64,000 nt of DNA from Selaginella moellendorffii (taxonomy: Eukaryota; Streptophyta; Lycopodiopsida; Selaginellales; Selaginellaceae), in the NCBI RefSeq assembly GCF_000143415.4, contig NW_003314406.1, positions 143,007 through 207,006 on the forward strand, in the 5' to 3' direction. Below, one piece after another: positions 1 to 11,856 of the stretch. Every line of letters begins with the position of its first letter. Position 1 is the first letter of the stretch. The notes under the pieces are model-generated. The model was not told the DNA's origin. It was given only the letters and a program-made list of their open reading frames with translations, and did no database searches. Position numbers and translations under genes: made by a program.

Positions 1-131
1 GATAGCTGTTAGGCAGATTGTGATTTCAAAGAAGACACATCCGTCTTCATTCGTTAACTAGCGCATTTTATTCTTGTGCACTTTATAGATTCCCATGAGG
101 TAAGGGAGATCTGGTTGTTGAGGCAAAATTC

Positions 132-948
132 CTATAGGAGTGGTTCACTGAGCAATTGTTTTACAACTTTCTCAAGTGTTTTAGGGACATTATTGTCCGA
201 GACTGCAAGTGAGAAGTCGTTGCTATTCATCTGCACAAGCGCTTCCCCACGGGCTAACATTTTGCAAAAGAAGGTGGGTGTGTTAGCCGCTTTATCGGTG
301 CCACTAATGTACAAGTGTTTATGTACCCACTCCAGTTGCCGTTATGCCTTGGGGGTGGTCATCACATCTACGGTTGTGGTGGTCTAGCAATTTTGTATTG
401 CCATGGTAGTTAATATGCTGTTTAACAGCAGCTTCGTTACTTGGCCAGTTGCAGATGTAGACATCCAGGATTATACTGGCAATCTGATCCCAAGCTTCAC
501 AGATTTCAGCAATGATTTTTGCCGTTTGGAGTGGTTTCGGAGTGATGTGATTGAGGCCTTTCTCGATGACAGCCATGAGTATGCGTGAGCCAAGGATCTT
601 TGGATCCAGTGTTCCCACATGGCCAGTCTCGTCGAGGTAGGTCACCTATGGCCATCGTTTGCATTCACAAACAAGAGGCTCAAGAGTGTCCCAGTTACAA
701 AAAACCTCTTTGGGTTTATAAAAGTCATTTTTGATCTAGGGCTCATACCTCCAGCCAAATACGATGGGATCCAGGAGTTCCATGTCTAGACCAATCATTT
801 CCATGAGAGTGCGGATACTGATCCTCTCGAATCCGACACTGATATATCGAAGGTGTACGAATTTTTGTTCGCTCTCTGTTCCCTCTTTGACCAGCCATTT
901 TCGTTCGGCCAAATGATGGATGTAGTGTAAAGTACACTGTGGAAGCAA
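132..948 (-). pseudogene. Unrecognised, probably broken coding region
   Basis: Three protein-like stretches lie on the minus strand in different frames at 736-948, 319-645 and 132-314. They have ordinary amino-acid composition and read consecutively in the 948 to 132 direction, which suggests one decayed gene or a gene whose small introns I could not place. The middle stretch contains phrases such as DPKILGSRILMAVIEKG and EICEAWDQIASIILDVYICN, which look like a folded globular protein. I do not recognise the family. It may continue the segments at 1586-2572, which run the same way just upstream. No start, stop or complete splice pattern can be defended. Confidence 0.35.
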
Positions 949-1585
949 TCACGAGAGCATTTTCATTAGCTACCAATCATGGAAGGAGAAAACAGAAATT
1001 TATTTATTGCTGCTTTCTTTCACTAAGCCTTTTGCGTAGCTTCTGTTTGTTCGAGCTTGCATTGGCCTCGAATGTCTTGGAAATTGATGGTGGTGTGCCT
1101 GTCTCCTGTGATGTCAGTCCCATGGACATTTGTCCGTTGGGATGATCATGTTTCCGATTTGGTGGTAAGCCTCAAGACCTTGCCGGCGTGCATTGTGAGG
1201 ACAGTGTAGGTGAGAAAGCTCCATTACTTTCATTACCGTCACGTCGTGAGGACATTGGGGACCTGTACTGCTGGACAGGGATGAACTTACATATGTTCAT
1301 CTTAGTTTGTCCATGAGGGATGAACTCCAGATCCCGGTTAGCTGGCTTTTTTGCCACCTCAATAGCGGCTGCTTGCATCCATTCTCAGATTTGAAGGAAG
1401 GCAGCTGTCTGGAGGATCACCTGCGGATTAGCCATGAGTAGGGATAGGAAGATGGCAAGGCAGTCTGATGATGTCAAACTTGAGTCTGGCCAGTACTTGT
1501 CTAGATTGTTAAGCATGTACCAGAACAAGGAGTCAAGCCAGACAATTCCTCCTTCACATCCCTGGCAATCACAGCAATAGTATGG

Positions 1586-2572
1586 TCAAAGCTGGTTCCA
1601 TGTACGTTGATCTCCTTGTGATAGGTTCCAGCTTTTTGTATTCAAAAAGGCATCACCATCACAGCGTCCATGGAAAGTAGCCTGCTTGAAAACATCATCC
1701 GTAGTCTTTTGGAATGGGATAGCCGGTTTGTAAGCATAATTCCCCAGTGTTGCATGTCCGTATGATGCTTCCAGTGTTTGTTTTGACCACTGTACTGCAT
1801 CCAGTCGTAGCAAAGCCACCATCTGGATCCAGTTGGATGCCTCCAAGGGAGACGTCCAACCTAAAAGATTTGTGAGTGTCCAGAACTTATGCAGTTCTGG
1901 AAGGCGGTGGGAGGCTGCATCGAGAACTCGTGTGGTGGCGAAGGGGAACTTCCATCCACTCAAATTCTCCAACGGGTCAAACATGATACGACCATTATCA
2001 ATATGGTCCACGTTTGCTCCTTCCAAGGTGTCCGGCTGTGATGGGATGAGTCCAGTCACGAGCAAACATGCATTTTGGCTCAGGAACTCAAAACCATTAC
2101 TAAGGTTGATCTGTGGTTTCCCCAGATCAATGCCTTTCCCATATGAGCCTTTATACCCTGTAACCCGATTGTACTCTTGGGACCATTGGAGCATTTTCCA
2201 GGTAATCCTTGGTTCAGTAGAGGAGAAATTAACAAGTTCTTTTTCCTTGTCTGCCATCCACCATCATAGTAGAGCTTGGTTATCATTCACCTGATCGGTA
2301 AGGAGTGTCTAGACCAGGTGCCACCATTCTTTGGTTTCAACCTACTGGAAGAGGCAAAGGTATCGCTTGTTCTTGCCAACTGCCTCTGATTCTGGCACCG
2401 TGAGCAGCTTGTCCGCGATCTTCTTCTCATATGCAAAGATCTCTCGTAAGCGCTCTGGTTTCTTTGCAGCTAAAAGCAGTAAAAAGTACTGCACAGCCGG
2501 GATGGGAGCCACAAAATCATCAGTGTTCATGTACTCCATCATCTCAGGTAGCCAGAAATCCTGAAAAGCCAC
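1586..2572 (-). pseudogene. Unrecognised coding region, two main segments
   Basis: A 223-codon open stretch (2257 to 1586) and a 76-codon stretch (2572 to 2342) lie head to tail on the minus strand. Both have the composition of a real protein. A GT...AG interval of about 44 bases between them (ending ATGGCAG just before the DKEKELVNF segment) would fit the small introns of this genome and keeps a frame open, but the join to the upstream segment still needs a frame change. The protein has no signal peptide or membrane segment and matches no family I know. It could be a host gene that has decayed or a piece of an unknown mobile element. Confidence 0.35.
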
Positions 2573-2933
2573 GCATCAGTCCATATCCAGTTCGGCGGGA
2601 AAGTAGGAGTGGATCATGTGGCGTTTTGTATTGGCAGCCAGGTATCACACCCTGGCACGGCTGTCCCTTGCAGGTATTTTTGGTTAAGCAGATCATTTAA
2701 GCAGGGGACGCAGGGATTCATTGGAAGTGGCAACCACCAGATAGGATTCAGAAGGCAGCTAGGAGTGCAGACATTGACCTTGATACGATACATTGCAAAA
2801 GACCACAGCCCCTCCTACTGGAGGCATAGGAGTAGGCATCACATAGGAATGCTAGTAGATAACATGAGGCAGTGAGGGGCGGCATGCCCACTTTTATTAG
2901 TCCCAATAGGTCTTTGACATACACATTTATCAA

Positions 2934-4889
2934 GCCATAGAATACCTAATCTTGAACAAAAGAACCCTAGCGCCTAGGAAACCACAAAGATCTCGGCTGG
3001 GAAGCCACAGGAACTGTTGCAGCAGCTATAGCGGCTGTTTTCAGGTCGTGGCTGGCTGCTAAAGACTCAAATTGAGAAGAATTGCATACTGACTACAAGG
3101 AAAATGACTGGTGAAGCCCATCTCCTTGCTTTTAGCTTGATCTAGGCCTAAAGACTAGGCCATGGCACGTGGCCCATTGCCCGCAACAGCCTGGAACTCA
3201 ATTCAGTCACAAAAAATCTAAAGGAAAGACGTCTACCCAGCCATCCCACAGCACTCCATGCGATGCTTTGCAGCTATCTTGAGCTCATTTGGGAGAAAGT
3301 TCTCTTCCCTCCTCTTCCCTCCTTTTTCAGCAATGCTTTGCTTGGGCCTCTAGCCCAGCCATGGATTTCTTTGACGCTCTAGTGCCAGTACAGCTCGTCT
3401 ATGCTCTTGCTCAAGGGTTTAGAAAGAATATTCTAGGAATATTTACTGTAAATTGACATGGGCTAAGTTAGGGGCTAGGTTATGGTTTTTCTTGAGACCT
3501 AAACCCGGCTGATGAGCTCCAACAAGAGTGAAACTGGTCTTGGGTTGCATCTCTATCCATTCTGGGCACACAACAATTGATGATTTCTATGATTTCATTG
3601 ATTTCTCTGTAATTTCATCACTTTCATCGCTTGTCACTGCTCGGAAACACAAAATATAAGTGTCAGAATTGAAAACATACCTTTGTGAAGTTTAAATGCA
3701 AACATTTAATTTAAAGCATATACTGAACAAAGATAAATACAAGCTCCCAAGCAGCTGGGCAACAAAGAGGATACTCTTATAGATGCCATAGCGTAGCAAC
3801 CCAAGCTTTGAGCAGAAAACTCTTCAAAGCTTAAAGCTGAAATGTTTGCCATGCTCTGCATGGAGCATGCCAAACGTCCACCTTGAAAGGAGGTGGGCTC
3901 CCAGCTCCTCTCAAACCAACCAACCAAGCTGCCAAGGCCACACAAGCAAATGCTGCTGCTGGAGGGCGGGGTGGAGAATCTCAAGGGAACATTCTTCTAG
4001 AGAGAATACCTTTTCGGCCAAGCTTGCGTCAAGAAAGAGTGCTTATGGTGCAAAGGGACGGGTTTCTTCATCCTCAGTGACAATGCTGCAGCATGCTGAG
4101 CAAGGTGGGGGTGCTGAAGGACATGTATGATGCTGCTGCTGCTGCTGTCTATAGCTAAAGACACCAAGGGCAAGTTTGTAAGTAACCAAAGAAGCTAACA
4201 GAACTGTAAGCTTTGCAAAGCTCTGGTTTTAAATATTTCTGCTAGCTCATTCTTGTTGGTATGATCACAGTGTGGCTGTGGGAAAGTGTGGGAAGCGAGA
4301 AAAAACAAAAAGAGTGGCCTCTTAGAATTTCTCTGAGCAAGCGTCGTGGTAACCAAAAACCAAACGTAGAGAGCTGTGGAAAAAGAAGGAGAGGAAGAAA
4401 ACAGATGTGCCAACCCGAGCTAGAGGTACACACTTACAGAAAGCAAACAAAAGGCATAGCCAAACCGGATCAGTTTCGTAGACCTTTCTACTGCAGCCAT
4501 GAAGAAACCAAGCCAAGGTTCCATCCAGCAAGTCACCACCCTTGGGAGGGATGGGTCTTCTTCTGGAACTGGAGCAGGTCTAGGGTTTATGTGTATATAC
4601 ACGTGCGTTTACAGCCCACTCAAAGGAGCAAGGGATCCTACTCCTACATGCATGCAATGCAATTTATTTTTCTGTGGTCCCTCTACTATTCATTAACCTC
4701 CTCACAGTGGGCAAACCTTGAAACACAAGACGAGCAATAAGCTCTTAGAGACAAAGAAACCTTAGAGGGCTCCATTCCCGAAAAATGCTAAGCAACATAA
4801 GGAATCATATAGTTTTTCAAATACTTTTTCTTTACAATAGTGATTTAGTGGAATAAATTTCTTCATTCTTTCCTGACGTGTTTTTTATT
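2934..4889. other. Intergenic stretch without a recognisable gene
   Basis: About 2 kb between the unrecognised minus-strand coding region and the 3' end of the kinesin gene. Open stretches here are short, overlap on both strands and have unconvincing composition. A short CTG run (about 4130-4148) is the only simple repeat. A 65-codon stretch starting at 4499 on the plus strand could be the first exon of something, but nothing supports it further. Confidence 0.5.
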
Positions 4890-7800
4890 TTAGTCATGCA
4901 ATAGATTGTTACATTGTCTTTGCTGTTGTTGCTGTTTAAGCTTCATAATTTCGGACCTGGCTTTATAAAATGCTTTGATATCAGCATCAGTGCTCTCATT
5001 CCCTGTACGCATAATTGATGCATTTCCATTGGCTCGGCCGTGTGAGTTTCTGGATCTCCCTGAACGGAATAGGAGAAGAAAGATGAAGTTACTGTTTTTA
5101 AAGACATTACCAGAGCGTAGCGGTTTTTCAATGTCAGCCTCCAAGCCGTGTAGATAGTCAATAACCGCAGGAGCATTTTTAGTTACACTTGAATAATATT
5201 CACTCGGGCCTGTACTTACGTTTCTCTCCGGTGTGCTTCTAAACGACCGATTTTTCTCAGTTTGGTATGTATCTATTGTTGATAAATCAGAAGCAGACGT
5301 CAAAGAGATAGGAGATGGTGCAGAAGACTGCTGATCACGACACATTGCACTGAACCACTTTTCAAAATCAGCCTGTTAGGACCACATTAATTAAGTTAAA
5401 ACAATGTAATGCTTAGGAAACTCGCCTGGACTTTACTTCGGCTCTGTTCAAGAATCAAGTGAAGATGCTCAATTTCTCTTTTCAGGTCACGCAGCTTGCT
5501 AAACCCATCCTTATATGTTTTCTGCTTCATAACAACTTAAAGTACCCTGGTGTCAGCTAAATTATATACCTTTTCGTTTTCAATTTGTAAAATAAGGTTA
5601 TCTTCTTCAACATCGACATGTAAAATACTAGTTTTCCCATGTACGAGGTCTTCCATTGCACGTTCAACTCTACGTTTTTCAATCTTGACTTTGAGACCAT
5701 TTATCATCTAAACCAAGAAAAAGGCAAACCTCTAATACACTTCAATAAAGGTTAAATACCTCACGGGCTTTGTTGGCCCCCTCGCCCAATAACTTAGCTT
5801 CACCGTACTTCTTTCTTAAAAGTGCTTTGTTTTCTTCAATAGCATCCATGCTTGGATAGTTTCTCCAAAATCTACACATAAAGAGCGCCAGTTTTAACTT
5901 TCAGAAAAAGAGTGCTCACAGATCAAAAGCTTGTCTCCGATCACTGCCAAAACTAGACAGGCTACTATTGTCTCTCGAATCCATGGAGCTTGCTACCCTC
6001 GAGGAGGTGTTGCTAGGGATCATTCCATCCTCTGTACCATCCAGTGTAAATCCCGAATCTCTACTATCTGTCCGCCCTGAAAGCTGGATAGAATCAACTT
6101 GTGTCCATGCATTTGCCCGCGTAATGCCAGCTTCCCGCTTTCTTATGAAGGAAACTAAAATGTTAATCTCGTTTTCTCGTTGTTGCAACTGTAGATATAA
6201 GATATCTTTTAAAATGAAAATGAAATTTTGTAGATTAACCTGACAATTAAGATTCTGGATAGTTTCATGAAGGGGCGAACCACCACTCATTTCCATATGT
6301 GCGCCACTGCTTTGTAAATTAGAACACCTCTTTGCGGCAACTCCAGCTGTTGCAAGCTCTTTAAAAGCTTGAAATGCAGCTCGAATATGTAGCATGTTTC
6401 CTGAAGTCAATATTAAATATTGAAATGACCATGTGAAGTATGAACACCTCCACAGTTGAATGATGCTTCAGGCGAGAGGTCATACACATAAGCGTTAACT
6501 TGATTTTTCACCATAGCAATTTCTCTGTCTGTCAGTGGCCCTCGATCAACATCCTCACCCCTTAGAAACATTACTTCAGCCTGTGAAAAGTAAGACAGTT
6601 CCTGTTTAACATTATTACAAACAGTCTTTTTATCTTACTTTAAGATCTTTAACCTCTTGTTTCAATCTTTTAATAACGATATTGGGATCCACTTCCTCGT
6701 TCAACATGACCTGTATGCATCGTCAACACAAAGTACAGACAACTTTTCTCACCTGGTTTGAGACCATGGCAACTCGTTGTGCAAAGCGGCAAGTCGAAAT
6801 TGTTTCCTCCAATTGCTCTTGCGCAATTGATACATTGGCTATCATAACCTGCAAAACTGTATGTCCAAAAAGAAAGGAGTCCATTTTACCGTTCGACAAT
6901 TTCCTCCTATAGAATCTCTAAGAACTGATGTCATCATCGAGTTTCTATACGGAATATGTGTTCTAGACTTTCCCTGGCTTTTTTCTTGCAATGCTATAAT
7001 AACCTACATAATTGACGTCAAATATATCTGACCTTAAAAGTAAAATATACCTGCTCCAGGAAATGAAGAGAAAGGTTAATATACTTTGCCTCTCTTAAAA
7101 TCTGTACAGAAATGAACAAGGTTTAGTGAGATAATTCGTCTGGGATGACTTACCTGACCATCAACTCCCGTCTTACTGACTCGTTCTGATCCAGCAAGAT
7201 CAACAAGATGTAGCTTAGATTTTCTCACAACATCTTCACCAGTCTTTCGAGCTTCAATGCACGCTGTAAAAATACAGTGCGAGCGACTACTGGCCATGTT
7301 CATTGGTGTCGAGCTGATCATTCTGTTCGTATCACCCATGAACAGCAGGTTGAGGGCTTCCTCTTCATTCCTAAATTGTTAAGAATGTAAGAAGAACATC
7401 ATGAATAGCTATGTCCAAAAACGTACATTGCAAGGTGAGCGGAAAGGTTTCGCAGATGAATACGGGTGTCATCATCTTCCAGCAAGACAACCTTAAAAAA
7501 CCAAGTAAGCCTGGTAAACAATAGTTATGCAATGGACCTTAGGAAGATCTTCCAATGACTTTGTTTCATGATCGGGGTTAAGCAAGTCATAGCCAGTTTC
7601 ATTATAAATCTCCATATACGAGAAATGGATGCTGAAACAATTATCACTCCTGTTTGCGAGCTCACTATAAATAAGGGAAATTGCGCGTGGAATAATTCCT
7701 CGATCAACGTAACGTTCGGTCCCGCCGGTGATTGTATAAGTCTTGCCTGAACCGGTCTGGCCGTATGCAAATATTGTGCCATTGAACCCATCCAAGGCAC

Positions 7801-8145
7801 CAAGCACCACCTGTGGTCAACATGCCTGTTTTCATTCCAGATTCTAATAGAAAGAGCTGCTAACCCAAAGACAACTTGCCTACTTCTGTGGCTAAACTGC
7901 AACTGATTTACCTTTCTAGCAACTGTTTCGAATACCAAATCTTGCTTACAATCCGTATCCAAAATGCCATTGAAAGTAAAGCTGTAGCGCTCGCGCTGAT
8001 GATTTACAATTCCAATGGCAGCTTGCCTAGGAACAACCCAATTAACCCTGCCGTCATCATGGTCCACCTCGTACGAAGCCAAGTTCTTTTCTATGGGCCG
8101 CATTCGCAAGAAAATATCGATGCGACTCTCAAAAGCGTCTGCCAT
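4890..8145 (-). CDS. KIF6: KIF6-like kinesin (kinesin-9 family), about 15 exons
   Basis: Microtubule motor of the KIF6 branch of kinesin-9, a family tied to cilia and flagella. Exons on the minus strand: 8145-7912, 7810-7538, 7491-7427, 7370-7154, 7101-7051, 7003-6890, 6848-6753, 6710-6639, 6580-6448, 6400-6240, 6188-5920, 5871-5760, 5707-5570, 5524-5426, 5372-4890. All joins keep frame and give about 820-840 residues, against about 814 for human KIF6. The motor domain is complete: P-loop GQTGSGKT near residue 95, switch I NMASSRSH, switch II DLAGSE, and [16 protein letters not shown]. After the motor come coiled-coil stretches, the KIF6-like RENEINILV, and a C-terminal [11 protein letters not shown]. 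The start ATG at 8145 gives an N-terminus like the family's. Introns are 41-58 bp except the first (101 bp). A 51-bp in-frame GT...AG stretch in the last exon may be one more intron. No lesion is visible, so I take it as functional. Confidence 0.93.
5373..5425 (-). other. GC-AG intron in the kinesin gene
   Basis: The last well-placed intron of the kinesin gene has the donor CAG/GCGAGT and the acceptor CCTAACAG, with TTAACTTAAT as a plausible branch region. Splicing here restores the family sequence (SKVQ followed by ADFEKWF). GC donors with otherwise consensus bases are a known minor class. Confidence 0.75.
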
Positions 8146-8401
8146 TGGCTGTAAATAAGCCCTAAAATCTTCAACGTTAAATGGCTAAGAAATGATTCTC
8201 ACTGGTGCGTCACGTGATATGTTTAAACTTGTGAAAGTCTGTCCAATCGTGCTAGTGACGACGCCTATCTCCGAGGCCTCGGGCTCAACATTCCGGTTTA
8301 CAATTCTCTTATGATAAATCCAGCTGAAAGAAACACAAGGTAGTATTTGGCTGATTTTTCTGTTCGCTATTTGTTATTTTTTCTCGCTCTGTGTATTTTT
8401 C

Positions 8402-9189
8402 TCACTGATATGTTTCCATGCATAGAAGCAACATAGCATCGTCAGATACCTCTTTTTCTGTTGCAGCAGTTGCCAAGTTTGGGCAAGCTTTAAGAGCTGT
8501 TACAAAACTATGAGCATCCAGTGTCAGTCCTTCTCCATCTGTGTGATAGGAAAACTCAAGAGAACGCTTACCTTCGACACCTCCATCATGATTGAGTTCC
8601 AAGACAAAAGGCAAGGTTTCGCAATCTTGTTGAACGGATCCTATGCTCTGGCCATGCTCCCACACTTCGCAAACATGTTCATGATAGTGCTTGCTACCAA
8701 AATATCACGCTCGTATTCACTCTCCATGAGCTATGAATAAATTCTCGCTCCAATCCTCAAGGCCGAAGACTTGCTGCCTGGAAAAGCATCGCATGTTTTT
8801 ACCCACACAATGAAAGTCCTAGAATCAGGATCCATACCTTCTCAGCGATATCCTCCTCGAGACCAATCCTCAAGACCAACTCATGGGGAAGTTTTCCCTC
8901 CTCCAGACACCAGAGCTTCACCCACTTCCCACGGACGAACTTGTCTTTGTTCTGGTCGTATCCAAGGATTAGCACTGTCAAGCAGAAGACCCAATCCATC
9001 AAAAATCTCGTGAGCACGATCCCTGCACCCGCATCTGGCATACATATCCAGCAGCGTGTTAGCGAGAGAGCGGCTCCTCTTTGATCGCCCGCGAGTGGCC
9101 TTATCATAAGCCTTGGCCACGGCAATGAAGCAAGAAGTCTCTCGTGGCCCTTCTACTACACGAGAAGGGAAAACCATTAGCAATCGCAT
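8402..9189 (-). pseudogene. PPR gene remnant
   Basis: Pieces of a pentatricopeptide-repeat (organelle RNA-binding) protein in shifting frames on the minus strand. At 9189-8881 the stretch SLANTLLDMYARCGCRDRAH and EIFDGL is a classic plant PPR motif. At about 8970 a different frame carries LILGYDQNKDKF, like the 'LI.GY.QN' of the next motif. At 8560-8440 the stretch LTLDAHSFVTALKACPNLA is another PPR motif. The frame changes and the absence of a long reading frame show that it is broken. Its orientation is the same as the kinesin gene's, and it lies upstream of that gene. PPR genes are very numerous in plants, particularly in Selaginella, so remnants are expected. Confidence 0.75.
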
Positions 9190-9214
9190 GACCAGCTGAA
9201 AGCTTCCTTCGCAG

Positions 9215-9446
9215 GTGACAGTTTCTTACTTGCCTCAGTTACCGAGACAGAGAGAGCTGGTAGCGGCACTGGAAACATATCACTCCGAGCTCGCGGCTGT
9301 AGACTTTAAGGCAAAGAGACATCCAGACCACAAGTACACGGAATCACAGGTAGTTTGCTCCGGTTGGTGCGACTAAATGAGAGATTGTTTCGGCATTACA
9401 GGCACAGGCAGCGGATGGCTTTTTGAAGACTCTTAGAAGCTACTAA
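9215..9446 (+). pseudogene. Last two exons of an unrecognised gene
   Basis: A clean two-exon reading frame lies on the plus strand. A 45-codon exon (9215-9349) follows an acceptor-like CTTCGCAG. It is spliced over a 52-bp intron (9350-9401, GTAGTTTG...ATTACAG) to a 14-codon exon ending in TAA at 9446. The peptide is helical and charged (ELVAALETYHSELAAVDFKAK, then HPDHKYTESQ and AQAADGFLKTLRSY). I could not find matching upstream exons because the DNA before it is PPR debris on the other strand. It is therefore either a gene fragment or the end of a gene whose 5' part I failed to recognise. Function unknown. Confidence 0.45.
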
Positions 9447-10009
9447 GAATCACTATGCACGGATGTACGTGCTAACACGATCACAAACGTTCAATCTAAT
9501 AATGACCGAGTAAGTCTCTCCGGCTTGTTGTATCATCCATGCTTCTAATGACGCATATCCCGTCCAGGTCTCGTTGCTTTTGAAGAAGAGTTTTACTGAT
9601 TCCTTCACGAGCCGAGATCGTGCTTTCATCGAGGTAAGACAAGATAGTACTGATTACAGTTTTGACAAGAAAACTAAAAGCTCTTTCTCCATTCACTGAT
9701 ACTCAACTCTTCTTGGTACATACTGAGGCCGTTCTATTGAGCTTTTGATAAGTGTACTCTGGCAAGCTTGCATTCATAGTAAGTTAATAGTTTTATAAAA
9801 CAGAGAAAAAAGAAGAAAAAACTTCACCCAGACTGGCAGAGTTCAGCCGTTAATGGCATTGAAGGTGAACCTTGAAAGATGCTAGGGGATGGTGGAGATC
9901 ACAGGGCCATATCTCTGCAGTAACGATTCTCACATCAGCAAAGGAGGAGAAAAAAATTCTCAAAGCAAGCAAACAAGAAAAGAAGTGTCAGTCATTAAGT
10001 GTTTCTTCT
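9447..10009. other. No recognisable gene
   Basis: AT-rich spacer between the unknown terminal exons and the CFIm25 remnant. A 66-codon open stretch on the minus strand (9696-9496) has no recognisable content. Confidence 0.5.
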
Positions 10010-10526
10010 TTTCCCTGTACACTGTTGTAGAGCTCAAACAATGGAACTGCCAGTAGCTTGAGATTCTTTGGAACATCAAAGTATTATTTTTCAGGGAGGA
10101 GAACCTTCTTACACTCCTGACACAAGAAAAAATAAAAGAAAAGAGAAGATCATACCAAAGAGTGGCGAGTAACAAAGAGCAAAGATCAATACCATTGATT
10201 TGGTGATGTGAGGAGGGCAGTAAGGATATAGCAGCACTCTCCAATCTGGAAGAATTGAAAATGAACAAAACCAAAGTTCTTCCTCTGTCTTCATGTCCTT
10301 CCATCGTACCTGCCAGCCGGGCAGGATCAAAGCTGGTGTTGGAGTGAACTTTCTTGTGAGTTTCCTTTTCAATCCTTCCACCTCTAAAAAATCAAAGTTA
10401 GCAGCATGAACGATGAAAGAAAGCTTCTTTACCGTTTTCTCCAGTCTTAAGTCTTCCTCCGGGAAGCTTGAAAAACGTATTCCTGTTTTGCAGGAGCAGC
10501 AAGTGTGGATGGTTGTGTTCTTGAAC
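10010..10526 (-). pseudogene. CFIm25 (NUDT21/CPSF5) pseudogene
   Basis: CFIm25 is the Nudix-fold small subunit of cleavage factor Im, which chooses mRNA polyadenylation sites in the nucleus. Four intron-separated pieces on the minus strand match the plant family. The first, 10526-10433, contains QEHNHPHLLLLQ and FFKLPGGRLKTGEN. The second, 10383-10310, contains EVEGLKRKL and ALILPGWQ. The third, 10245-10193, contains YPYCPPHITK. The fourth, from 10116, contains VPKNLKLLAVPLFELYNSVQ. The tract that normally links the second and third pieces (the region with WWRPNFE) is missing, a stop codon interrupts the fourth, and neither the N-terminal exons nor the C-terminus is visible. Introns are retained, so this is a decayed or duplicated genomic copy and not a retrocopy. 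A functional copy must lie elsewhere. Confidence 0.8.
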
Positions 10527-10539
10527 CTTCGCAAACGAA

Positions 10540-11060
10540 GAAAGGAAAGGAAAACAATGGAAATCTACAAGAGAGAGGAAGAAAAAACACTACCAGCAAA
10601 ATTACGAGGCAAAATGTCTCCTATTCTGCAGCAGAACTGGTCAGAAAATATCAAAGGAAGCATTTTTATAGTTTACAGCGGCACAAATGGGAGGAAGCCT
10701 CTCTTACCTCACTCATTTGACGAGAAAAACATGACTTGTCATCTCTCTCTGGAACATACACAAAGTGAGCAAACGAGAGGAGTTGAGAATGTAAAGGCAC
10801 ACAGACCTGGGTGAGCTCGATGACACAGCAAAAGCGTCTGTGCCAACATTGATCCTAGAGGCCCCAACTCGATTAGGCTGCTGGATCATCACCACCATCT
10901 TCATTTAGACTGGGACTCAGCTCAAAAGTAGATGTTGGAGTTTTGTATTTGTGCTTGCAAGTGAATCCAAGCGTTAGGACGACAGAAGGCCATGTCCAGT
11001 ACATGTGGTTTTCACCGCCACCAAGGAGTCAGGATGCTTCAGGAAATTACCTCGTCAAGA
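10540..11060. other. No recognisable gene
   Basis: Spacer between the CFIm25 and PurL remnants. Short open stretches occur on both strands and none looks like a protein family I know. It may contain unrecognisable upstream CFIm25 or downstream PurL sequence. Confidence 0.45.
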
Positions 11061-11069
11061 AGAGACTTT

Positions 11070-11710
11070 TGAATCGTAAAGTTCTGGCCCAACCTTTGGC
11101 GGAGTTGAGGGCGTCTCCATAGCTGAAACTGCCAACGAAGAGCAGCCCTCTAAAGTCTCTTCCCGTCCAGTAAGTCGGACGTGGGATCAAATCCCGCACA
11201 GTGCCATTTCCTAGTCACCATTGCCTTATTTGCGCCTTGTGCTTTTTTGTCGATATTAGAGCTTGCTTGTTGATCTTTGTGGGCAGTGAAGGAAGATTCC
11301 AGAGTGGAGTGGTCCTCGAACTCACCCCTTCTTGCTCAGCTTCCACGCAGGACTCGAGCCATTTCTGCTTTTCCAAAGCAAAACAGGTCTCCTCCCAGGT
11401 GTCCGGGAGAGACACTCTCTGCTTGTCAATGTATATTTTACCATTGACAGAGAGTTTACTGTTGGCTCTAATCTCACACGTCCCAATACTTCACAGACTA
11501 CTCTGTGACTTTGAAGAACTTCAATCACTTTGCCCAAGTTGCCATGATGAACCTGCACAAGAGGAATTGAGTTAATAGAACATGAATGCTTTCAACAACA
11601 CCAACCTCATAAATAAGTCCAAGTTCCTCCAAAAAGAGCGCACTGAAAGCCGCTGTGTCTGGTTCTGAAGCTGGAATGTTTACTTCAATGCCACAATTAG
11701 GCAAAAACAT
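11070..11710 (-). pseudogene. PurL (FGAM synthase) gene fragment
   Basis: Phosphoribosylformylglycinamidine synthase catalyses the fourth step of purine synthesis, in plastids and mitochondria in plants. The fragment covers the end of the synthetase part and the start of the glutaminase part. The first exon (11710-11606) reads ...FLEELGLIYE. An intron of about 53 bp (11605-11553) follows. The next exon (from 11552) contains VIEVLQSHRVVCEVLGRV and, after a one-base frame change near 11450, VSLPDTWEETCFALEKQKW and SCVEAEQEG. Further on, FRGLLFVGSFSYGDALNSAK (about 11085-11145) matches the glutaminase domain, but part of the sequence between and everything after it is lost. It lies head to tail with the CFIm25 remnant on the same strand. 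Confidence 0.75.
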
Positions 11711-11856
11711 TTCTAGCAGAAACTATGACTCCACTGTAGCTGATATAATGTCCTGCAGAAATAAGTTTCTTGCCAATAAGGTCCTGTTCGCAGAAATATT
11801 CACATTGTTTCAAAAAGAAAACTGATGAATAACAAGATCACCTGCATCTTTTTGAA

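Noticed and set aside
4261-4740. 159-codon plus-strand open frame
   Set aside because: No family resemblance, overlapping frames on the other strand, basic and low-complexity composition; probably chance.
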